Counted from the stretch's first letter, positions 1 through 7,336 are shown. The stretch is DNA of 11,900 nt from Methylococcaceae bacterium UBA662 (GCA_002299425.1 DBNW01000057.1:1-11900); one strand, 5' to 3'. The notes: generated by a model from the letters alone, not told the origin. Numbers and translations: made by a program.

Positions 1-52
1 CAGGGAAGCGCCGCCGGAGCGCGAGAGCGTGGGACGAGGAAGCCAGAGCGAG
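1..52. other. G+C-rich flank left of the attI-like site, possible first cassette edge
   Basis: This end of the window is purine-rich on the plus strand and very G+C-rich (43 G/C in bases 1-60), in sharp contrast to the A+T-rich DNA that follows. If 53-59 is an integron core site, this would be the first bases of a cassette array read on the minus strand; no ATG or GTG occurs on that strand here, so no cassette gene can be called. All three plus-strand frames are open from the window edge and close between 55 and 81, so the tail of an upstream gene cannot be excluded either. No attC can be recognised in so short a piece. Confidence 0.35.
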
Positions 53-70
53 GCCTAACGTCAATTAGAC
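53..70 (-). other. attI: attI-like integron recombination site (core GTTAGGC)
   Basis: Read on the minus strand, positions 59-53 spell GTTAGGC, an exact match to the integron core consensus GTTRRRY. An opposing half-box GTCTAAT (70-64) lies 4 bases away, giving the imperfect inverted pair GTCTAAT-TGAC-GTTAGGC expected of a simple site bound by two integrase monomers. The site lies about 120 bases upstream of the divergent intI, the usual place for attI. Cleavage would fall between 59 and 58 on the minus strand. Base composition changes abruptly here. No GTTRRRY partner is seen in 60-180, so this is not an attC. The match is short and function is inferred. Confidence 0.5.
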
Positions 71-78
71 ATCCTAAA
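65..78 (+). repeat. Imperfect palindromic box, copy 1 (TTAG-N5-CTAA)
   Basis: Positions 65-78 read TTAGACATCCTAAA, an imperfect palindrome with arms TTAG and CTAA separated by 5 bases. A near-identical box occurs at 161-175. This copy overlaps the right half of the attI-like site, so it could be an accessory integrase-binding repeat, like the direct repeats of class 1 attI, or an operator. The sequence similarity is directly visible; the role is inference. Confidence 0.4.
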
Positions 79-103
79 TGACGCAATAAACCACATCATA
101 AGT

Positions 104-141
104 TTGTCCAAGTTATTATAAAAATATAAAATGTATACAAT
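104..141. promoter_or_regulatory. Candidate divergent promoters for intI and outward cassette expression
   Basis: This A+T-rich stretch offers weak promoter matches on both strands. On the plus strand, toward intI, TTGTCC (104-109) is followed after 15 bases by TATAAA (125-130), and TACAAT (136-141) is an alternative -10. On the minus strand, toward the attI-like site, 120-115 is a perfect TATAAT, but its best -35, TTGTAT, is only 14 bases away. Integron platforms commonly carry a Pint and an outward cassette promoter (Pc) in this interval. The elements are plausible but spacing is poor, and random matches are easy in A+T-rich DNA. Confidence 0.3.
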
Positions 142-160
142 TTCATTTACATGCAAAAAT

Positions 161-175
161 TTAGCATATCCTAAA
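161..175 (+). promoter_or_regulatory. Imperfect palindromic box, copy 2, next to the intI start
   Basis: TTAGCATATCCTAAA contains TTAG-N6-CTAA and sits within a longer imperfect inverted repeat (157-164 against 171-179) that ends just before the intI ATG at 180. It repeats the box at 65-78. It could be a repressor operator in the 5' leader, or an RNA hairpin masking the poorly defined ribosome binding region. The arms recall the TTAG-N6-TACTA LexA motif reported in Xylella, but the match is partial, and no enterobacterial CTGT-N8-ACAG box is present. Confidence 0.35.
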
Positions 176-179
176 ATTT

Positions 180-1169
180 ATGCAATACCAATCAGAAAAT
201 TTACCTAACCCAGGGCCTAAGTTGCTGGATCAAGTTCGGGCCAAGATCCGTTTTAAGCATTACAGCATCCGTACTGAACAGGCGTATACGGACTGGATTA
301 GACGCTTTATTGTGCATTTTGGCAAGCGGCATCCTCGTGAGATGGGGGTTGCGGAAGTGGAGCAATTTTTGACGTATTTGGCGGTGGAGGGGCGGGTGGC
401 GGCCGCGACGCAAAATCAGGCCCGCTGTGCGTTGTTGTTTTTGTACCGTGAGGTGTTGGCGATGAAGTTGCCGTGGCTGGACAATGTTGAGCACGCCAAA
501 ACGCCAAAACGCTTGCCGGTGGTATTGACCCGCGATGAGGTGCAGGCGGTTTTGTTGCGGCTGGGTGGCACACACTGCTTGGTTGCCAGTTTGCTGTACG
601 GTACGGGAATGCGTATTTTAGAATGTTTACGCTTGCGGGTGCAGGATATTGATATGAAGCGGCGGGAGATTTTAATTCGTGATGGCAAGGGGGCTAAAGA
701 CCGGGTGACGATGTTGCCGCTTACCTTGGTGGCGGCTTTGCAAGCGCATTTGGTGAAAGTGCGGGGGTTGCATGACATTGATTTACAGCAAGGTTTTGGG
801 GCGGTGTATATGCCGACCGCATTAGATCGCAAGTACCCCAATGCGGCTAAGGACTGGCGGTGGCAATATGTGTTTCCGGCAGCTAGGTTATCGTCCGATC
901 CGCGTACCCAAGCAGTGCGCCGCCACCATGTGCAAGAGCAGGCTATCCAACGGGCGGTTAAGCAGGCGGTGCGCGATGCGGGCTTGACCAAACCGGCCAC
1001 GCCACATACTTTTCGGCATTCGTTTGCCACGCATTTGCTGGAAGCCGGTTATGACATCCGCACCGTGCAGGAGCTGTTAGGCCATAGCGATGTTTCAACG
1101 ACGATGATTTACACTCATGTGTTGAACAAGGGCGGCAAGGGTGTCAACAGTCCTTTGGATGGTCTGTGA
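180..1169 (+). CDS. intI: Integron integrase (tyrosine recombinase), IntI family
   Basis: Site-specific recombinase that would insert and excise gene cassettes at attI and attC sites. The 329-residue protein has an N-terminal SAM-like DNA-binding domain (about 14-95) and a C-terminal catalytic domain. The full catalytic set is visible: R145 (GTGMR), K170 (DGKGAKDR), H276 and R279 (HTFRH), H302 (LLGHSD) and nucleophile Y311 (IYTHV), each one position off IntI1 numbering. The segment around 214-233 (ALDRKYPNAAKDWRWQYVFP) is the extra helix found only in integron integrases, which separates it from XerC/XerD and phage integrases. Length is normal and there is no frameshift, so it looks intact. 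The ATG has no clear Shine-Dalgarno but fits the family N-terminus. The last codon overlaps the possible GTG start of uvrB. The class is not assigned. Confidence 0.95.
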   Translation: MQYQSENLPNPGPKLLDQVRAKIRFKHYSIRTEQAYTDWIRRFIVHFGKRHPREMGVAEVEQFLTYLAVEGRVAAATQNQARCALLFLYREVLAMKLPWLDNVEHAKTPKRLPVVLTRDEVQAVLLRLGGTHCLVASLLYGTGMRILECLRLRVQDIDMKRREILIRDGKGAKDRVTMLPLTLVAALQAHLVKVRGLHDIDLQQGFGAVYMPTALDRKYPNAAKDWRWQYVFPAARLSSDPRTQAVRRHHVQEQAIQRAVKQAVRDAGLTKPATPHTFRHSFATHLLEAGYDIRTVQELLGHSDVSTTMIYTHVLNKGGKGVNSPLDGL

Positions 1170-1174
1170 ACGGT

Positions 1175-3172
1175 ATGCACAAACCGTTTAAAATTCACAG
1201 TCACTACCAGCCTGCCGGCGACCAACCGGCCGCTATCCGGCAATTGATCGAGGGCTTAGGCGATGGTGAGGTGCATCAAACCTTGCTGGGCGTGACCGGT
1301 TCCGGCAAAACCTTCACCATCGCCAATGTGATTGAACACGTGCAGCGTCCGGCGATGGTTCTGGCACCAAACAAAACGTTGGCGGCGCAGTTGTACGGCG
1401 AGATGAAGGCCTTTTTCCCGGAGAACAGCGTCGAGTATTTTGTTTCGTACTACGACTATTACCAGCCGGAAGCCTATGTGCCGGCATCCGACACCTTCAT
1501 CGACAAGGATGCGTCGTTGAACGAGCATATCGAGCAGATGCGGCTGTCGGCGACCAAAGCCTTGATTGAGCGGCCCGACACCATTGTCGTGGCCACCGTG
1601 TCGGCAATTTACGGTTTGGGCGAGCCGGAATCGTATTTCCAGATGGTGCTGCATTTGGTCAAGGGCGATTTGATCGGGCAGCGGGCGATTTTGCGCCGCT
1701 TGGCGGAAATGCAATACACCCGCAACGACATTGAACTACGGCGGGCGACTTACCGGGTGCGTGGCGATGTCATCGACATTTACCCGGCCGAATCGGAAAA
1801 CGAGGCGTTGCGGGTGGAGTTGTTTGACAACGAGGTGGAGCGGCTGTCGTTGTTTGACCCGTTGACCGGCGAGGTGCAGCAGCGCATCGCCCGCTACACG
1901 GTGTACCCGAAAAACCATTACGTCACCCCGCGCGAGCACTTGCTGGCGGCGGTGGACGCGATAAAAATTGAGCTAAAAGAACGGCTAAACCATCTTTACG
2001 GCATGAACAAGCTGGTCGAGGCGCAGCGCTTGGAGCAACGCACGCTGTTTGATATCGAGATGATTCTGGAAATCGGCTATTGCTCGGGGATTGAAAACTA
2101 TTCGCGGCATTTGTCCAGCCGGACCCCAGGCGAGTCGCCGCCGACCCTGTTCGATTATTTGCCCGCCGACGCGCTTGTCGTCATCGACGAAAGCCATGTC
2201 ACCATTCCGCAGATCGGTGCCATGTACAAAGGCGACCGTTCGCGCAAAGAAACTTTGGTGGAATACGGTTTCCGCCTGCCGTCGGCACTGGACAACCGGC
2301 CACTGACCTTTGAAGAATTCGAGTTGAAGGCCCCGCAGCGGATTTATGTGTCGGCGACGCCGGGCAAGTACGAGAAAGCCCATTCCGGCGTGTTTGTCGA
2401 GCAGGTGGTCAGGCCCACCGGTTTGCTGGACCCGCTGTTGGAAGTGCGCCCGGCCACCACGCAAGTCGATGATTTGTTGTCGGAAATCAGCCTGCGCGTG
2501 GCGGTCAACGAGCGGGTGTTGGTGACCACGCTGACCAAACGCATGTCCGAGGATTTGACCGAGTATTTGTCAGAACACGGTGTCAAAGTGCGCTACCTGC
2601 ATTCGGACATCGACACGGTGGAGCGGGTCGAAATCATCCGCGATTTGCGTCTGGGGCAGTTTGATGTGTTGGTGGGGATTAACTTGTTGCGCGAGGGCTT
2701 GGACATTCCCGAAGTGTCGCTGGTGGCGATTTTGGATGCCGACAAGGAAGGCTTTTTGCGCTCCACGGTGTCGCTGGTCCAAACCATAGGCCGCGCCGCC
2801 CGCAACGCCCACGGTAAAGTGATTTTATACGGCGATAAGATCACCGCATCGATGCAGCAGGCGATTGAAGAAACCGAACGGCGCCGGGAAAAGCAGCATC
2901 GGTTTAATTGCGACCACGGCATCGAGCCGACCACCATTTACAAATCCGTCACCGACATTTTGCAGGCACTGGTGCCGGGTGCGGGCCTGGTCGGAATCAG
3001 GGCCGCCAAAGTGGCAGATACCGCAGAGTATACGGCTCTATCGCCCAAGCAATTAGGCAAAAAGCTCAAGCAATTGGAGGAGGCGATGTACCGTCATGCC
3101 CGCAATCTTGAGTTTGAGCAAGCCGCCAAAATCAGGGACGAGATCAAAGCGTTGCAGGCGCAGTTCGGATGA
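1175..3172 (+). CDS. uvrB: Excinuclease ABC subunit B (UvrB)
   Basis: DNA damage-verifying helicase of nucleotide excision repair; it is loaded by UvrA and then recruits UvrC for incision. Starting at ATG 1175 gives 665 residues and E. coli numbering, with Walker A GVTGSGKT at 39-46. The beta-hairpin region YYDYYQPEAYVP (about 92-103), the DESH helicase motif II, the motif VI region QTIGRAARN, and a C-terminal UVR domain (last about 35 residues, LEFEQAAKIRDEIKALQ) that contacts UvrC are all present. A GTG at 1166 in the same frame would add three residues (MNG) and overlap intI by 4 bases; the family N-terminus (MxKPFK) favours 1175. Neither start has a strong Shine-Dalgarno, so translational coupling to intI is plausible. 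It ends 7 bases from the convergent dedA-family gene, with no obvious terminator. Confidence 0.97.
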   Translation: MHKPFKIHSHYQPAGDQPAAIRQLIEGLGDGEVHQTLLGVTGSGKTFTIANVIEHVQRPAMVLAPNKTLAAQLYGEMKAFFPENSVEYFVSYYDYYQPEAYVPASDTFIDKDASLNEHIEQMRLSATKALIERPDTIVVATVSAIYGLGEPESYFQMVLHLVKGDLIGQRAILRRLAEMQYTRNDIELRRATYRVRGDVIDIYPAESENEALRVELFDNEVERLSLFDPLTGEVQQRIARYTVYPKNHYVTPREHLLAAVDAIKIELKERLNHLYGMNKLVEAQRLEQRTLFDIEMILEIGYCSGIENYSRHLSSRTPGESPPTLFDYLPADALVVIDESHVTIPQIGAMYKGDRSRKETLVEYGFRLPSALDNRPLTFEEFELKAPQRIYVSATPGKYEKAHSGVFVEQVVRPTGLLDPLLEVRPATTQVDDLLSEISLRVAVNERVLVTTLTKRMSEDLTEYLSEHGVKVRYLHSDIDTVERVEIIRDLRLGQFDVLVGINLLREGLDIPEVSLVAILDADKEGFLRSTVSLVQTIGRAARNAHGKVILYGDKITASMQQAIEETERRREKQHRFNCDHGIEPTTIYKSVTDILQALVPGAGLVGIRAAKVADTAEYTALSPKQLGKKLKQLEEAMYRHARNLEFEQAAKIRDEIKALQAQFG

Positions 3173-3179
3173 AGCGGCC

Positions 3180-3794
3180 TTAGGGTTTGTCTTGCTTGCG
3201 GTGTCCTAGGTACCACTCTAAGGCCATAATGGCGATGAGTGAGAAAATAACAAAAACGACACCGTGTTCAAAATCGGTGATAGCCGTGATGATGCGGTCG
3301 CCAAACTCGCCAAAATGGTAAACCAAATAAACGATAGTGGGCACGCTAATCATGGCGGCTAGGCTGTCGTAGAGCAAAAATTCGCGGAACGGTACATGCA
3401 AGGCACCGGCGGCAAAATAGGTGGGGGCGCGCAAAATGGGTGTGAAGCGGGCGGTAAAAATCACTTTGTCGGCGTTTTTATGCAGTTTTTGTTGGATGGT
3501 TTCAACGCGATCGGGTGGCAGCAATTTGCTCAGGTAGGGGTGTTTGGCCATCTCGCCGCCGTATTTGAACCCTAGCCCAAATATCATGCTGTCGCCAATC
3601 AACACCCCCGCCAAACAAACTAAAATCACCCACCAAACATTCACTACGCCATAAAAGGCCAGCATACCTGAGACAAACAAAATAATGTCTTCGGGTATGG
3701 GCAGGCCTAAGCCGCAGGCCAGCAAAATGCCCAATATCCAAAGGTAGACGGCGATGCCGTGGTAGTGTTGGATAAAAGTCAGTAATTCTTCCAT
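3180..3794 (-). CDS. DedA-family inner membrane protein
   Basis: A 204-residue polytopic membrane protein of the DedA (SNARE-associated / VTT) family. Members are inner-membrane transporters or scramblases linked to undecaprenyl phosphate or phospholipid recycling and proton-motive-force homeostasis. Visible family signatures are GLPIPED (30-36) with an acidic residue after the PxP, IGDSMIFGLGFKYG (66-79), and ARFTPILR (115-122), whose two arginines match essential ones in E. coli YqjA. Hydrophobic segments lie near 15-32, 36-48, 53-75, 140-160 and 178-195. A good AAGGA (3806-3802) lies 7 bases before the ATG. It converges on uvrB. In E. coli the founding dedA gene lies just upstream of accD; here this gene sits at the far end of the same biosynthetic cluster, so it may be a different paralogue. 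Confidence 0.88.
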   Translation of the reverse strand: MEELLTFIQHYHGIAVYLWILGILLACGLGLPIPEDIILFVSGMLAFYGVVNVWWVILVCLAGVLIGDSMIFGLGFKYGGEMAKHPYLSKLLPPDRVETIQQKLHKNADKVIFTARFTPILRAPTYFAAGALHVPFREFLLYDSLAAMISVPTIVYLVYHFGEFGDRIITAITDFEHGVVFVIFSLIAIMALEWYLGHRKQDKP

Positions 3795-3905
3795 CGGCTA
3801 ATCCTTGTGTAGCGGGTTTAAAAGAGCTGCCAGCTTAAAATTAGGTGGCAAACTACGGGGTTCGGTGGCTGGTTTTTTGCGTTTGAAAAACGGGTAACGG
3901 GCCGG

Positions 3906-3932
3906 TTTAAAAAAAGCGGCAACTTTTTTAAA
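3906..3932. repeat. A/T-stem hairpin with a T-rich 3' arm
   Basis: TTTAAAAAAAG (3906-3916) pairs with CTTTTTTAAA (3923-3932) around a 6-base loop, with one bulged A. The stem is nearly all A/T, so it is weak as a canonical intrinsic terminator, though either strand would give a U-rich 3' arm. It might attenuate transcription leaving metZ or simply be a local inverted repeat. Confidence 0.3.
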
Positions 3933-4030
3933 TCCGCCTGAAGTACCAGACCCCGAGCTGAAAAACTCTAACCAATTGCCAGTACGCAAGCAAAAACCAA
4001 TGTCGCCGGGGCATCGCGTGTTGATGGAGA

Positions 4031-4049
4031 AAAACGGCCCTAGCGTTTT
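4031..4049 (-). terminator. Weak candidate terminator after metZ
   Basis: Read on the minus strand, AAAACG (4049-4044), a 7-base loop and CGTTTT (4036-4031) form a 6-bp hairpin whose 3' arm runs into further T bases. It lies about 14 bases after the metZ stop, where the long biosynthetic transcript would be expected to end. The stem is short and A/T-rich, so termination may be partial, allowing read-through into the dedA-family gene. Confidence 0.3.
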
Positions 4050-4062
4050 GTCAGGTGCCCGC

Positions 4063-5265
4063 TTAAGCAGTGCTGTAGCCAGGATTAAGCCCGCGTGCTA
4101 AGTCTTGCTTGATGTCATCGCTGTCTTCAAGCCCTGCGGAGATGCGAATAAGCCCTTCGCCAATACCAGCGAGTTGCCGCGCTTCCGGACTGAGTCGTCC
4201 GTGCGTGGTGCTGGCCGGGTGCGTGAGGGTGGTTTTGACATCACCCAGGTTGGCGGTGATCGACACCATTTTAGTCGAGTCTATGACATGCCAGGCGTGC
4301 TCTTTGCCGCCGGCTACTTCAAAACTGACAATGCCGCCAAAGCCTTGTTGCTGTTGTTTGGCCAGCGCATGTTGGGCATGGGCGGGCAGGCCCGGATAAT
4401 GCACTTTGGTTACACCGGGTTGCTCTTGCAGCCACAAAGCTAGGGCTAGGGCGTTTTCGCAGTGCGCTTTCATTCTAAGGTGCAAGGTTTCTAGGCCGGC
4501 TAAAAACACCCAAGCGTTAAACGGACTCATCGATGCCCCGCCAGTTCTTAGGAAGGGGTAAAGGGATTGCTCAATGATCGAATCGCTGGCGACCACGGCA
4601 CCGCCTACACAACGGCCTTGCCCGTCTAAATATTTGGTCGCCGAATGCACGACGATGTCGGCCCCTAACAACAAAGGTTTTTGTAAAACAGGGGTGCAAA
4701 AGCAATTGTCCACCACCAGCAGGCAATCGTGCCGGTGGGCGAGTTCGGCTAAGGCGGTGATGTCGGCCAGCTCGGTCAGCGGGTTCGACGGCGTTTCTAC
4801 AAATAACAGCCGGGTGTTGTGGTTAATGGCGGCTTGCCAGGCGGATAAATCAGTCAAGTCGACAAAATCGGTGCTGACGCCAAATTTGCCAAAATAATTC
4901 TGAAACAACAACACGGTGTTGCCAAATACCGCGCGTGAGCAAACCACATGGTCGCCCGCTTTAAGCAAGCCCATGCCTACCGCCATAATCGCGGCCATGC
5001 CCGAGGCAAAGGCCAGGCAACGTTCGCCCTGTTCCAACAGGGCTAGGCGTTCTTGGAAAGCGGTGACGGTCGGGTTGGTGAAACGCGAATAAATGTTGCC
5101 GGGCTGTTTGCCGGTAAAACGGGCTGCGGCTTCCTCAGCACTGTTGAAAACATAACTGGAGGTGGTAAATATGGGCGGGCTGTGTTCGTCTTCCGGGGTT
5201 CGGTGGTGGCCAGCGCGTATGGCTTGGGTCTGCTGCGAATAGTGTTTCCAATCGTTGTTGTCCAT
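4063..5265 (-). CDS. metZ: O-succinylhomoserine sulfhydrylase (MetZ)
   Basis: PLP-dependent Cys/Met-metabolism enzyme that makes homocysteine from O-succinylhomoserine and sulfide, the direct-sulfhydrylation route to methionine. With the ATG at 5265 it has 400 residues. The PLP-binding lysine is K211 in HSATKYLDGQGRC, and this motif together with PGNIYSRFTNPTV is typical of MetZ rather than of cystathionine gamma-synthase (MetB). FASGMAA and VETPSNPL are further fold-type I markers. The reading frame is open upstream to 5358, but that extension reads through the end of purF; the Shine-Dalgarno AAGGA at 5275-5271 fixes the start at 5265. It follows purF by 28 bases, as in pseudomonads, and is the last gene of the run. 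O-acetylhomoserine as substrate cannot be excluded. Confidence 0.9.
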   Translation of the reverse strand: MDNNDWKHYSQQTQAIRAGHHRTPEDEHSPPIFTTSSYVFNSAEEAAARFTGKQPGNIYSRFTNPTVTAFQERLALLEQGERCLAFASGMAAIMAVGMGLLKAGDHVVCSRAVFGNTVLLFQNYFGKFGVSTDFVDLTDLSAWQAAINHNTRLLFVETPSNPLTELADITALAELAHRHDCLLVVDNCFCTPVLQKPLLLGADIVVHSATKYLDGQGRCVGGAVVASDSIIEQSLYPFLRTGGASMSPFNAWVFLAGLETLHLRMKAHCENALALALWLQEQPGVTKVHYPGLPAHAQHALAKQQQQGFGGIVSFEVAGGKEHAWHVIDSTKMVSITANLGDVKTTLTHPASTTHGRLSPEARQLAGIGEGLIRISAGLEDSDDIKQDLARGLNPGYSTA

Positions 5266-5293
5266 GTCGGTCCTTATTGATGCTGACGGTTGC

Positions 5294-6802
5294 CTAATCG
5301 CAGTTTTGAATTTCCAGGATAAAGTCGTTGCTTGCCCGTTGGGTTTGGGCGCCGTCATTACGCAGCGATTCGATGCGTTTTAAATAAGCGGCATTAATGT
5401 CGCCGGTGATGTACTGATTGCTGAAACAGGAGGTGTCAAAATGCTGGATGCTGGGGTTGCCCTTGCGAACGGCCTCAATCAAATCATTGAGGTCTTGGTA
5501 GATCAAGCGGTCGGCACCTATGGCCACACAGACTTCTTGCTCGGTGCGATTATGGGCGATGAGTTCGTGCGCGGCCGGCATATCGATGCCGTAGACATTA
5601 GGGTAGCGCACCGGCGGTGCGGCAGAGGCGAAATAAACTTTTTTGGCTCCGGCGTCGCGGGCCATCTGGATGATTTGCTCGGAGGTGGTGCCGCGCACCA
5701 CCGAATCGTCAACGAGCAGCACGTTTTTGTCCTTGAATTCCAAATCAATGGCATTCAGTTTCTGCTTGACCGATTTTTCCCGCTTTTTTTGCCCGGGCAT
5801 GATGAAAGTGCGGCCTATGTAGCGGTTTTTGATAAAGCCTTCTCGGAATTTTACTTGCAACACATTGGCCATTTGCAAGGCCGCCGTGCGGCTGGTATCC
5901 GGGATGGGGATAACCACGTCGATGTCGTGGTCCGGCCAGTCACGCAAGACTTTTTCGGCCAGTTTGCTGCCCATACGCATACGCGCTTTGTAAACGGAAA
6001 TGTTGTCAATGATGGAGTCGGGGCGGGCAAAATAAACAAATTCAAAAATGCACGGGCAGTGGTCAGTGTATTCGGCGCATTGCTTGGTGTGCAGCTTGCC
6101 GTTTTCTTCGATAAACACCGCCTCGCCCGGCGCGATGTCGCGGATCAGTTTGAAATCCAGCAAATTCAGCGCCACGCTTTCCGAAGCAATCATAAAATCG
6201 CTGCCGTGTTCGGTTTTCCGCTCCCCAAACACGATCGGCCGAATGCCATGCGGGTCACGGAAGCCTAAAATGCCGTAGCCTGCAATCATCACCACCACGG
6301 CGTAGGCCCCCCGGCAACGCCGGTGTACCCCGGAGACGGCGGCAAAGACATCGTCTACCGACAAATGCAGCTTGTTGCGGCTTTGCAATTCGTGGGCAAA
6401 CACGTTCAGCAAAACTTCCGAGTCAGAATCGGTGTTGACATGGCGCAGGTCCTCAACAAAAATTTCGTTTTTTAACGCCTCCGCGTTGGTCAGGTTGCCG
6501 TTGTGGGCTAAGGTCAAGCCGAACGGGGAATTGACATAAAAAGGCTGGGCTTCGGCGGAACTGGTGCAGCCGGCGGTGGGGTAACGGACATGGGCGATGC
6601 CCATGGTGCCGCGCAGTTTGATCATTTGCGCTTCGTTAAAGACATCCCGGGCCAGACCGTTGTCCTTTCTAAGGTGCAAGCGCCCGTTTTCGCAGGTGAC
6701 GATGCCGGCGGCATCCTGACCACGGTGTTGCAAAACGGTGAGGGCGTCGTAGAGTTCTTGGTTGACGGCCCGGCGGGAGACGATCGCAGCAATGCCACAC
6801 AT
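5294..6802 (-). CDS. purF: Amidophosphoribosyltransferase (PurF)
   Basis: Catalyses the first committed step of de novo purine synthesis: PRPP plus glutamine gives 5-phosphoribosylamine. The 502-residue protein is close in length to E. coli PurF. It begins MCGI, exposing Cys2 as the glutaminase nucleophile after Met removal, so the start is certain. The N-terminal class II glutaminase domain covers about 1-235 (LQHRGQDAAGI at 23-33, SEAQPFYVNSP-type loop, LAHNGNLTNA at 98-107). The phosphoribosyltransferase domain carries the PRPP loop VLLVDDSVVRGTTS at 361-374. No propeptide is present, as in enterobacterial forms that lack the Fe-S cluster. It lies 18 bases downstream of cvpA, a pairing conserved in gammaproteobacteria. 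Confidence 0.97.
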   Translation of the reverse strand: MCGIAAIVSRRAVNQELYDALTVLQHRGQDAAGIVTCENGRLHLRKDNGLARDVFNEAQMIKLRGTMGIAHVRYPTAGCTSSAEAQPFYVNSPFGLTLAHNGNLTNAEALKNEIFVEDLRHVNTDSDSEVLLNVFAHELQSRNKLHLSVDDVFAAVSGVHRRCRGAYAVVVMIAGYGILGFRDPHGIRPIVFGERKTEHGSDFMIASESVALNLLDFKLIRDIAPGEAVFIEENGKLHTKQCAEYTDHCPCIFEFVYFARPDSIIDNISVYKARMRMGSKLAEKVLRDWPDHDIDVVIPIPDTSRTAALQMANVLQVKFREGFIKNRYIGRTFIMPGQKKREKSVKQKLNAIDLEFKDKNVLLVDDSVVRGTTSEQIIQMARDAGAKKVYFASAAPPVRYPNVYGIDMPAAHELIAHNRTEQEVCVAIGADRLIYQDLNDLIEAVRKGNPSIQHFDTSCFSNQYITGDINAAYLKRIESLRNDGAQTQRASNDFILEIQNCD

Positions 6803-6820
6803 AGTATTCAGTCCAAGGTG

Positions 6821-7312
6821 CTAGGGGTAATGAATTTTTTGGGTAAATTCGGATTGAAAATGACGGCTAATCCACAGGGACACCGTTTGCAAAGGCGGAA
6901 TGAGTTTAGATTGCTGCCACCCGGGCGATTTAGGCAATGCCGACAACCCGGCCAACAACACCACAGTAACCAGAAATAAAGCACCACGCGCCGAACCTAA
7001 GACCATACCGCCCAGCCGATTCCAAACCGATAGCCGCCGTTTTCTTAAAGCCCCTGCCAACACCAACCTAACGAGTCCAGCGACGGTGAGCGTCATCAGG
7101 TGCAAAACGGCATACGCGGCGGCCATCAGGGCTGCTGGCTCGGCAATGTATTGTCGCAGCAAGGGAGCAAAATCACCGCTAAAAAAAATGCCAATAATCA
7201 GGGCAGCCAGCCACGCCACTAACGAATAGGCCTGCTGGGCAAGCCCTTTGAAACAGCCCTGCACGGCAAAACTTGCCAGCAAACAGAGGAGGGCGTAATC
7301 GATCCATGGCAT
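6821..7312 (-). CDS. cvpA: CvpA family inner membrane protein
   Basis: A 163-residue membrane protein of the CvpA (colicin V production) family, needed in E. coli for colicin V export and linked to envelope stress tolerance and bile-salt resistance in enteric bacteria; the molecular role is unsettled. Four hydrophobic segments are visible near 5-22, 27-45, 60-87 and 101-123. The N-terminal WIDY motif and NRLGGMVLGSARGAL (98-112) are family signatures. It sits between dedD and purF, the standard gammaproteobacterial arrangement, with gaps of 24 and 18 bases. No clear Shine-Dalgarno precedes the ATG at 7312; the start was chosen from the MxWIDY family N-terminus. Confidence 0.9.
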   Translation of the reverse strand: MPWIDYALLCLLASFAVQGCFKGLAQQAYSLVAWLAALIIGIFFSGDFAPLLRQYIAEPAALMAAAYAVLHLMTLTVAGLVRLVLAGALRKRRLSVWNRLGGMVLGSARGALFLVTVVLLAGLSALPKSPGWQQSKLIPPLQTVSLWISRHFQSEFTQKIHYP

Positions 7313-7336
7313 CGCGGTTAGGTATTGGGACAGACT

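Larger units (their letters stand above)
3801..4062. other. Intergenic region between metZ and the dedA-family gene; no convincing gene
   Basis: This is the longest gap in the window. It holds two hairpin candidates, listed separately, and the Shine-Dalgarno of the dedA-family gene. A minus-strand frame stays open from inside the metZ end to a stop at 3800-3798, 3 bases before the dedA-family ATG, but it has no ATG or GTG; its only usable start is a TTG at 3989 (63 residues, rich in Phe, Lys and Pro) without a ribosome binding site. I recognise no family in it. No tRNA, riboswitch or clear promoter was found. Confidence 0.5.

Noticed and set aside
60..180. Search for an attC site or an enterobacterial LexA box upstream of intI
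   Set aside because: No GTTRRRY partner to make an attC and no CTGT-N8-ACAG was found; only the partial TTAG-N6-CTAA boxes remain, and they are reported separately.
416..1030. Long minus-strand open frame (204 residues) opposite intI
   Set aside because: It lies wholly inside a clearly recognised integrase and shows no family motifs; it is an antisense shadow.
3170..3182. Terminator between convergent uvrB and the dedA-family gene
   Set aside because: The gap is only 7 bases and no hairpin with a T-run was seen around it.
5266..5358. N-terminal extension of metZ by 31 residues
   Set aside because: The extra codons overlap the end of purF and precede a good Shine-Dalgarno and the family N-terminus; they are chance open frame.
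5441..6268. Plus-strand open frame of 275 residues inside purF
   Set aside because: Opposite a fully conserved PurF with all motifs; no recognisable domains, so it is an antisense shadow despite its length.
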